From Bacteroidaceae bacterium (GTDB lineage: Bacteria > Bacteroidota > Bacteroidia > Bacteroidales > Bacteroidaceae): a stretch of 7,977 nt of DNA. Location of the stretch: positions 1-7,977 of the forward strand of contig CAAGKZ010000086.1 in NCBI GenBank assembly GCA_900770665.1, read 5' to 3'. Under the pieces are notes generated by a model. The model made no database searches, was not told where the DNA came from, and was given only the letters and a program-made list of their open reading frames with translations. Below, piece after piece: positions 1 to 6,500 of the stretch (its first letter is position 1; every line of letters begins with the position of its first letter). The translations under genes were made by a program, and so were the position numbers.

Positions 1-7
1 GCGTGAT

Positions 8-104
8 TGTCCTCCTGAGCAAAGCGAAGGAACTCAAAACTTGCGAACAGAGATTTTTCACTACGTTCAAAATGACAAGAGTGTTGGCGGTGTCATTCTC
101 AGCC
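8..104. repeat. Decayed dispersed repeat with inverted copies of a TGTCATTCTGAGC-type unit
   Basis: Three short copies of one unit occur here: 8-35 on plus (TGTCCTCCTGAGCAAAGCG...), 53-77 on minus (TGTCATTTTGAACGTAGTG...) and a partial copy at 91-104 on plus (TGTCATTCTCAGCC). The first two form an imperfect inverted repeat, with about 16 of 25 positions matching between 8-32 and 53-77. The unit resembles TGTCATTCTGAGCGAAGCG, a sequence I recognise as a scattered repeat in Bacteroidetes and other bacteria; its translation gives the often mis-annotated peptide VILSEAKNL, seen here as VILNVVKNL. It probably does not encode protein. Stretch 1-223 holds no gene I can support. Confidence 0.65.
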
Positions 105-128
105 ACAAACCCACCTTCGACACAACTG

Positions 129-171
129 CCTTTTGGGCCTTTTAGCCCCTTTGGCCCTTTTAGGCCTATGG
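129..171. repeat. 9-bp tandem repeat (CCTTTTRGS type)
   Basis: Four consecutive 9-base units, CCTTTTGGG, CCTTTTAGC, CCCTTTGGC and CCTTTTAGG (129-164), are followed by a decayed fifth unit, CCTATGG. On the minus strand one frame reads as Gly-x-Lys triplets (GLKGPKGLKGPKGS). This looks collagen-like but most likely reflects the repeat itself. It sits just downstream of the operon terminator. Confidence 0.7.
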
Positions 172-223
172 TAACTACTACTCTCAAACTTGTGATAACA
201 AAACTAAAATTTTGCCATTCCAT

Positions 224-262
224 AAAAATACCGTGCGGGGCAATGCATTGCCCCGCACGGTA
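224..262 (-). terminator. Intrinsic terminator: perfect 34-bp palindrome plus T run
   Basis: Bases 229-262 are a perfect inverted repeat. One arm is TACCGTGCGGGGCAATG (229-245) and the other (246-262) is its exact reverse complement. Read on the minus strand, the hairpin (about 15 bp of stem with a TGCA loop) is followed directly by five T residues (bases 228-224). It lies 24 bases past the stop of the small gene, the right place to end the peptidase operon. The symmetry also means it can fold on the plus strand, but no A/T-rich tail of the right kind follows there. It may be a copy of a dispersed palindrome. Confidence 0.88.
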
Positions 263-286
263 ATACAGCAAGGATATATCCCTTAA

Positions 287-478
287 TTACATTCCGTTCC
301 AGATATTATCCCAGTCGCCACGAGCCGCGCCGGCATCCTCGGTAAAGCCTCCATCCCCTTCACTGGTTTGGTTGTCATCTTCAACACCCAAATCTGGCGA
401 AGTCGCAATCATGCTCAAAGGCTTAACATCAACAAAATCACATTGAGGAACAATATATTTTTTTCTTTCCATTTTCAT
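287..478 (-). CDS. Small Bacteroidales protein of unknown function, basic N-terminus and acidic C-terminus
   Basis: This 63-codon gene starts at ATG 476-478 and ends at TAA 287-289. A second in-frame ATG at 470-472 (M3) is also possible. Its start lies 25 bases beyond the peptidase stop with no terminator between them, and a strong terminator follows, so it is very likely the last gene of the same operon. The upstream leader is AT-rich with at most a weak AGG four bases from the ATG, as usual in Bacteroidetes. The protein has a basic start (K2-K7), a Y-I-V-P-Q-C segment, a middle MIATSPDLG (23-31) and a strongly acidic second half with about ten Asp/Glu. It ends WDNIWNGM. There is no signal-peptide hydrophobic core and no lipobox. 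I recognise the general type (K-K-Y-I-x-P start, M-I-A-x-S-P middle, W-D-x-I-W end) as common among unnamed small proteins in Prevotella and Bacteroides genomes. I do not know its function. Confidence 0.78.
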   Translation of the reverse strand: MKMERKKYIVPQCDFVDVKPLSMIATSPDLGVEDDNQTSEGDGGFTEDAGAARGDWDNIWNGM

Positions 479-503
479 AACCTATATATTATTTAAGCAA
501 GAA

Positions 504-3500
504 TCATTTTACCATAACCTTTTTACCGTTTACAATATACACGCCGGGCATTGTAATCTCGGTGAGTTTACGTCCCTGCATATCATAGATAGCTTTCACC
601 TCTCCGTTTTCACCTGTCACCTCATCAACACCTGTTGTTGCACCGGCAAAGCGCATGCTGAAGGCGTTCTGCGCATTGTTCTCCTGTACACGCATATATA
701 TCTTGTTTGCGCTACAGCGTATGTAACCGCCATTGTCGGTACCGGCATTGTTATTTGCTATTGTACCGTCGCTGCTATACTCCTTATACATCCAGTACAT
801 CTTTGAGACAGTGTCGCCATTTTTGCTTCCGAGCTTGTAATAGCGGTAACCGTCGGTGCACTCAACCGGGGTCTGCAATATCTTACCATAGATTATAGCA
901 TCGCCTATATGCTGCTGTATTGCCTGATCAAGTGAAGCATCATCTGCTGTAAATTCAAAAGCGAATGCCTTTGACGATGCAGGAACTTCATTGTCATCCT
1001 CTATGTAGAGAATCACAGGAGTGCGGGCAGGGATTATGTTGCCTGCTGCTGTTTCATTATCATTGTCGGCAACACGGTATAGGTCGACATAGCCACCGTC
1101 AACAGCTACTGCAGTAAAAGCAGAAACACCCTCTGGCACTGTAACATTGTATGGCAGATAGAGCGATGAGAACCTGCGTGAAGAGATATTCACATTGAAC
1201 GCAACATCGGCATTTTCAACCTTTTGGAAGAACCAGTCGGTTGACCAGTTGGAGCTTTGAGTATTTCCGTCACCACCCGCTTGATTAAAGCCCAATGTAC
1301 CCCAATTCTCATTGGTAAGAGCCATAGCTGTATTACCGTTCTTCAATCTCTTGGCACCAGTGACAAAGCCATCAGCAACTGTATATGCCTGTGCATCCTC
1401 TGCGCCCTCTTTCCAGCCGAGTGACAATGTACCAAGCGCACTCACGAACTTATAATTATCACCATCCTTAATACATACCCAAAGGTCAGTACCGTCATTA
1501 GCCTGAGTTGTTGGGAATGTGATTGTCGCGCCGCTGTTGGCAATGTAGTGATACTTATACTGCGTTTCGGTATTTGTGATAAGGTTCATAATGCGGTAAA
1601 CAGCGCCGTGCTCAAGGCTGTGAGACTCAACATATGTCATAGCAGTCTTAACATCTACAAGCGTTTGCAGCGCACCAAATACCTCTGCATCCTCTCCACT
1701 CTTGTTTTCTACATAGTTTGCGAGTGCATCATAAGCATTGTTATAATCATCGGTAGCAAGATAACCCGGGACATCGGTATATTCAGGTTCTCTGTCATAA
1801 GAAGCAAAAGCCTCCTCTACTATTGCATAAGCCTCATCAAGGATAAACTTGAACTCCGAACCATCGTCGCTTGAACTGTTCCAGAAGCCCATCTTATTAC
1901 CGTTTCCGCTATGGTTACTGAAATAGTTATTCTTGCCTTCGGGGCGTATATTCCACCAACCTTCGGCTGTATTTCCGGCATCTACGGTTATGTACCAGTT
2001 CTGTTTGATATACGTAGCATTATTTTTTTCTACAGCCATAACCTTGCCGGCACCATCACTAGTATTCTCGGCAGCCAAACGCAGTGTGGTATTTGGATTT
2101 TCACTGTTGACATACGGCAAAATCAAAATATCCTCGTAGCTGTCGGCATCTGTTCCCTGCATAAAGTACCAGCTCTGCGCATTTGCAGTTGCAAACTCCA
2201 TTGCTGCAACAGCGACTTTTGAATCAGAAGCATCGTATTGCAGTGATGCATATTCTGCATAACTTCTGTTGATGCGTATCTTGTAGAGCACAGGGTTGTT
2301 CACATCGGTTGTCAGTTTCACAGGGATGTTCTTCAACGCAATTGCTGCCGCCAACGCATCCTTTGCTGCCTGCAGTTCAGCAACTGTAGAGTCGTACAAG
2401 TCCTGTGTAACATAGAACTGCTCCTTCACTGTTGTACCATCCACAGCCTCGTTGTTTGCAGCAACCACTGTTGACAAAGGCAAGTTTGGCGAAGCATACT
2501 CCTGGGCGACAGAAATTGTTTTGCAAGCAGTCATTTCAAAGTGGCTGAGTACAAAGTATGGATGTCCATTATATTTATCGTTGTTATGCGTCCCCTTCAC
2601 CATAAAACGAATATAGCGATAAGCCTTGCCGTTTGTTATCTCACTCGACTGGTATGTTGTAGTCATATTGGTGAGTGTTGTAATCTCCTCAAAGTTCACA
2701 CAGTCGTTACTACCCTCAATGAGCATCACCTTGGGTGCATTGATTGTATTACCCGAGCGGGGTATATAAGCAAATTTAAACACCTCCAAAGCACTGTTTT
2801 CACCCATATCCACACGCAAATAGTGGTCAAGTTCATCATCGTGACTATTGCCTGTGTATGTAGTGTGCAGGTGTGTCGAATTCATCGGTTGGCCACCATC
2901 GTCATAGTCGAGCAATGCAGCAACACCCAAGTTGTCACCAGGGTAGTTATTTGTTGCACCCGGTGCATTACAATATATATAATAAGGTGCATTCTCGTTC
3001 TCGCACTGCAATGCAATCTTTGACTCCGTTTCATCAACAGCTGCAACATCGGCAACAAGGGTGGCTGTTGCACCAATGAGTTCAGCGAGTTCAGAACGGT
3101 CGGTAACATTTACGCTCTTTATTGCATTAAGGGTTGCTATATGCTCTTGCAAAGCAGCGAGAGCGACATTGTAATTTTCTTCTGTCACAAACTTATCCCT
3201 TGCATCTATACCTGCCAGCAACGCAGCATTCATAGCAAACAATTGCGCACCTGCTATACCCGATGGCAAATAATCATCCTTCGTTTCAACTGCACTATGG
3301 GCATAGAGGTTGAAATCGGACATATTGAAGTATCCCATTTCTGTAGCCGGCGCAAAGCGTATATAACGGTAATAACTATTTAATGCAACAGCAGATGACA
3401 TCTCCCATTTTGCACACTGACCGACAGGCATACCCTCGCTTAGGGTTGTAATTTCAGCATACTCGCCTTCCTTGTCGTTACTACCAAGGACCTTTATTGC

Positions 3501-6500
3501 TGTAGGACGCTGGTTTGCATGGGTACTGTTTCGGGTTGTATAATCGATAGAGAGTTCATTGAGCGCGATTTCTGTTCCTAAATCAACTGTAATATAATGG
3601 CTGTAATTTGTAACAGCACCACCTTGCCATACAGTACCAAAGAATGTACCGGTATTTGCCGTGCCGTCATTGTTCTTGTCAATCAGGGCACTGGCATCGA
3701 CACCGTCACAATCCGATGCTTTCGCGTTGGACCAGATATAGAAACTATCGTCTTCATCGGTTGTCTGCAAAGCAAGTGCCGTTTTTGCAGTTGTTTTGTC
3801 GGCTACCTCGCCAAGCAATGTTTCCATTTCGGCAACAAGTTCTTCAATATCGGTCCTTACATCTGCGGCAACGTTCAACACCTCAATACCATTCAACACG
3901 CCATATTTAACATTCAGTTCATCAAATGCAGTATTTATTTCTTCTATGGTTGCCGAAGAATTGTCATAAACCATCTGCGCATCTCCAATCTCCGCCATGG
4001 CCTCCGAAAGGTTTGCATCAGTAAGTGCTGATGTGCTGTAATATTCATTCACAGCCCCCTCATCGGACATCTTATCGTACAGTGCCTGAGTATCATCTAT
4101 CAGCTTCTTGAGATTTTCTTTAAGAGTAGCAGTATTATTTATTGCTGCATAGAGTTTATCCTTTGCAGCCTGCTGGTCAGCAATCTGAGCATCGAGCAAA
4201 GGTACACTTGTAACAAGTTCATTGGTGCTGACTGCTTTTGACGAGTTCGTAATATGCACCGTGGTGAGCAACAATTCGTCGGTAACGCAGCTCTTATATG
4301 CATTATTCACTGTAACATTCTCTTCAGTAACAGATGTCAAACCGAATTCCGACATTGTAAAGAATGGGTGTCCGTTTCCATCATCCTCATTGGCTGTAAT
4401 ATCGGTCACCTTGAAGCGCAGATAGCGATACGTTGTACCTGCACTTCCCAAAACCGAAGATTCATATACGGTATTTGTATTCAGGACTTCGGGCAGTGGT
4501 GTCAACGTTGCAATCTCAGTAAATGTATCTTTTGTGCTATTTGACGCATCTATCTCATTTGCACCCTCAACAACCATAGTGAGCGGCATATCCTTTTTGC
4601 CTCGTGATGCAGTAGTATAGGTAAAATAGAATAAATCGATTGGAGTTGTTTCTCCCGCATCTACACGCAAGTAGTGATAGTCACCATCGTCCGAATTGGC
4701 ATTCCAACGAGTATGCAGATAAGTTCCCGTTTTTTTGTCTGTCAGATTAGTAACATAGTCTGCTGAATAATCAGCATTTTGCGATGCTATATACGGTGCA
4801 TTACAATAGAAATTGCTTGTTGTAAGGGTGATTGGAGTTTCTACCGCTAAAGTAACAGTTCCCACGCCATTCATAAGTGCCTCCGTTTCGGCAACCAATT
4901 GGACAAGCGTTGCCTTGCGGGCATCAATTGTTGCCTTGTACTGTCCATACAATGTTTCATAAGCACTCTGCAACGCCTGCAGTTTAGCATCAATATCATC
5001 GGTTGTCGGCGATATGCTGTTTGCGGTTCTCTTTCCATTGTGCAGAGCATTCATTGCTGCTGTAACGGCATCTACGCTGACTGTACCGCTATATACATCG
5101 TTGACTGTTGCTGTGAAGCCTGTGACCGGTGTTATATCAAACTCGGCCATATGCCAGTAACCGCGGCTCGCGTGATAATTGAAGCGCAGATATTTATAGG
5201 ACGACTGCATTACACCACCAAACTCCCAAGCAGTGCCGGCACTCTGTGGCATACCCGATGCCGAGCCGATATATTTGTAGGTAACATTGTCGTCACTGCC
5301 ATAGACATCTACGCTCTTTGGGAAATCGGCCTCAGCTCCCGAACGGGTTGTGTGGCTGAATGTGAAGCTTGAGAGGTCTTTACCCTCGCCCAAATATACA
5401 GCCAGATAGTGAGAACCCGATGGCGGCTCACTGCTCCACTCGGTGTGGAAATAGTTTGCATTAACACCGGTTGTTCCATCGACCAGATAACTGATACTAC
5501 CCTCGGAATCCTCAGGAGCATTAGACCAAAGATAGCCTGCACTGTTTTGTGTTGTTGTCTGCAACGAAAGCGGTGTGCCTTTGGTATATGTCACAGTGCC
5601 AACCACCTCATCAAGCAGTTGCTCAGTCTTGTTTATATAGACCTCAAGGTTAGCAAGATCGGCAATCACCGGGTCGGCCTCAATAGCGGTGAGATACCAA
5701 CGAGAAGCATCGGCACCGGTCTCCCAACCAACCACATTGCTCCAAGACGAGTGCAGATTTCTGTAACCGGCTGCAGGTGACAATTTGATTGCCCAGACAC
5801 CATCAGCCACCTCTTCCAAGGTGTAAAGAGCATCGCTGTCCGCTTTGTCGCTTGTAGCGTTCATTGAAGCAGACTGTCGCACTGCCGGAATATATTTGTT
5901 GTTCAAAGTACAGATATTATAGACACCGGCCGTAGAGGTCTCTACGAACTTCCATCTTGCATCATTGCTTGTCTGGTCAACACCACCCTCGGAGCGCACA
6001 ACACCGGAACCATTCACCCACATTGTTTCGCTTGAATAGGCCTTGTTTTTTATAATATAGGTAAGTGATGGATTGAAAGGAATCTTAGCATCCTTGTTCT
6101 CCAACACCTTTGCATATTCGGCATAGAGAAGGTCGTATGCAGCCTCATAGCCCGATGAACCTGCATATACCTCTTTGGCGTATGCAAGAGTACTTTCAAG
6201 GCCGGCAACCGCAGCTTTCTTGAAATAACCTATTTTTGTATATGTATCATCAACCTTATCAACAATAGACTGTGCCTTTGATATCAACGCACCAAGCACA
6301 CCCTTTTGCAATGCGGTAAGGTTTACCTCTGCTTCAACAACATTGCTTTGAGAATCGACAGCCTTAATTGTTGCATTACCCGATACAATAGCTTCCATCG
6401 CCTTATCGCTCAATGCAAATGTAGCCTTATTGCTGAACGAGATTATCTCGCCCTTTTCGTTGACAATAAGGAAGCCGACGCCACCAGTGCCACCACTCAT

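Noticed and set aside
3..263. 86-codon plus-strand frame over the left intergenic region
   Set aside because: It crosses the decayed repeats, the 9-bp tandem repeat and the terminator palindrome; its sequence (PFGPFSPFGPFRP) is just the repeat in translation.
479..503. Possible promoter between the peptidase and the small gene
   Set aside because: Only 25 AT-rich bases are present, too short for a Bacteroidetes -33/-7 promoter contained within the gap; cotranscription is simpler.
2541..3023. 160-codon plus-strand frame inside the peptidase gene
   Set aside because: It lies wholly antisense to the well-conserved B2 discoidin-like module, is cysteine- and isoleucine-rich and has no recognisable domain; it is a shadow frame.
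3662..3676. EF-hand or dockerin-like D-K-N-N-D-G-T loop (residues 1429-1435)
   Set aside because: The position aligns with the metal loop of the discoidin-like fold and there is no second EF-hand or paired dockerin repeat, so it is read as a loop variant.
4899..5372. 157-codon plus-strand frame
   Set aside because: It is antisense to the A1 module and the A1-B1 linker, with a cysteine-rich composition typical of shadow translation and no known motif.
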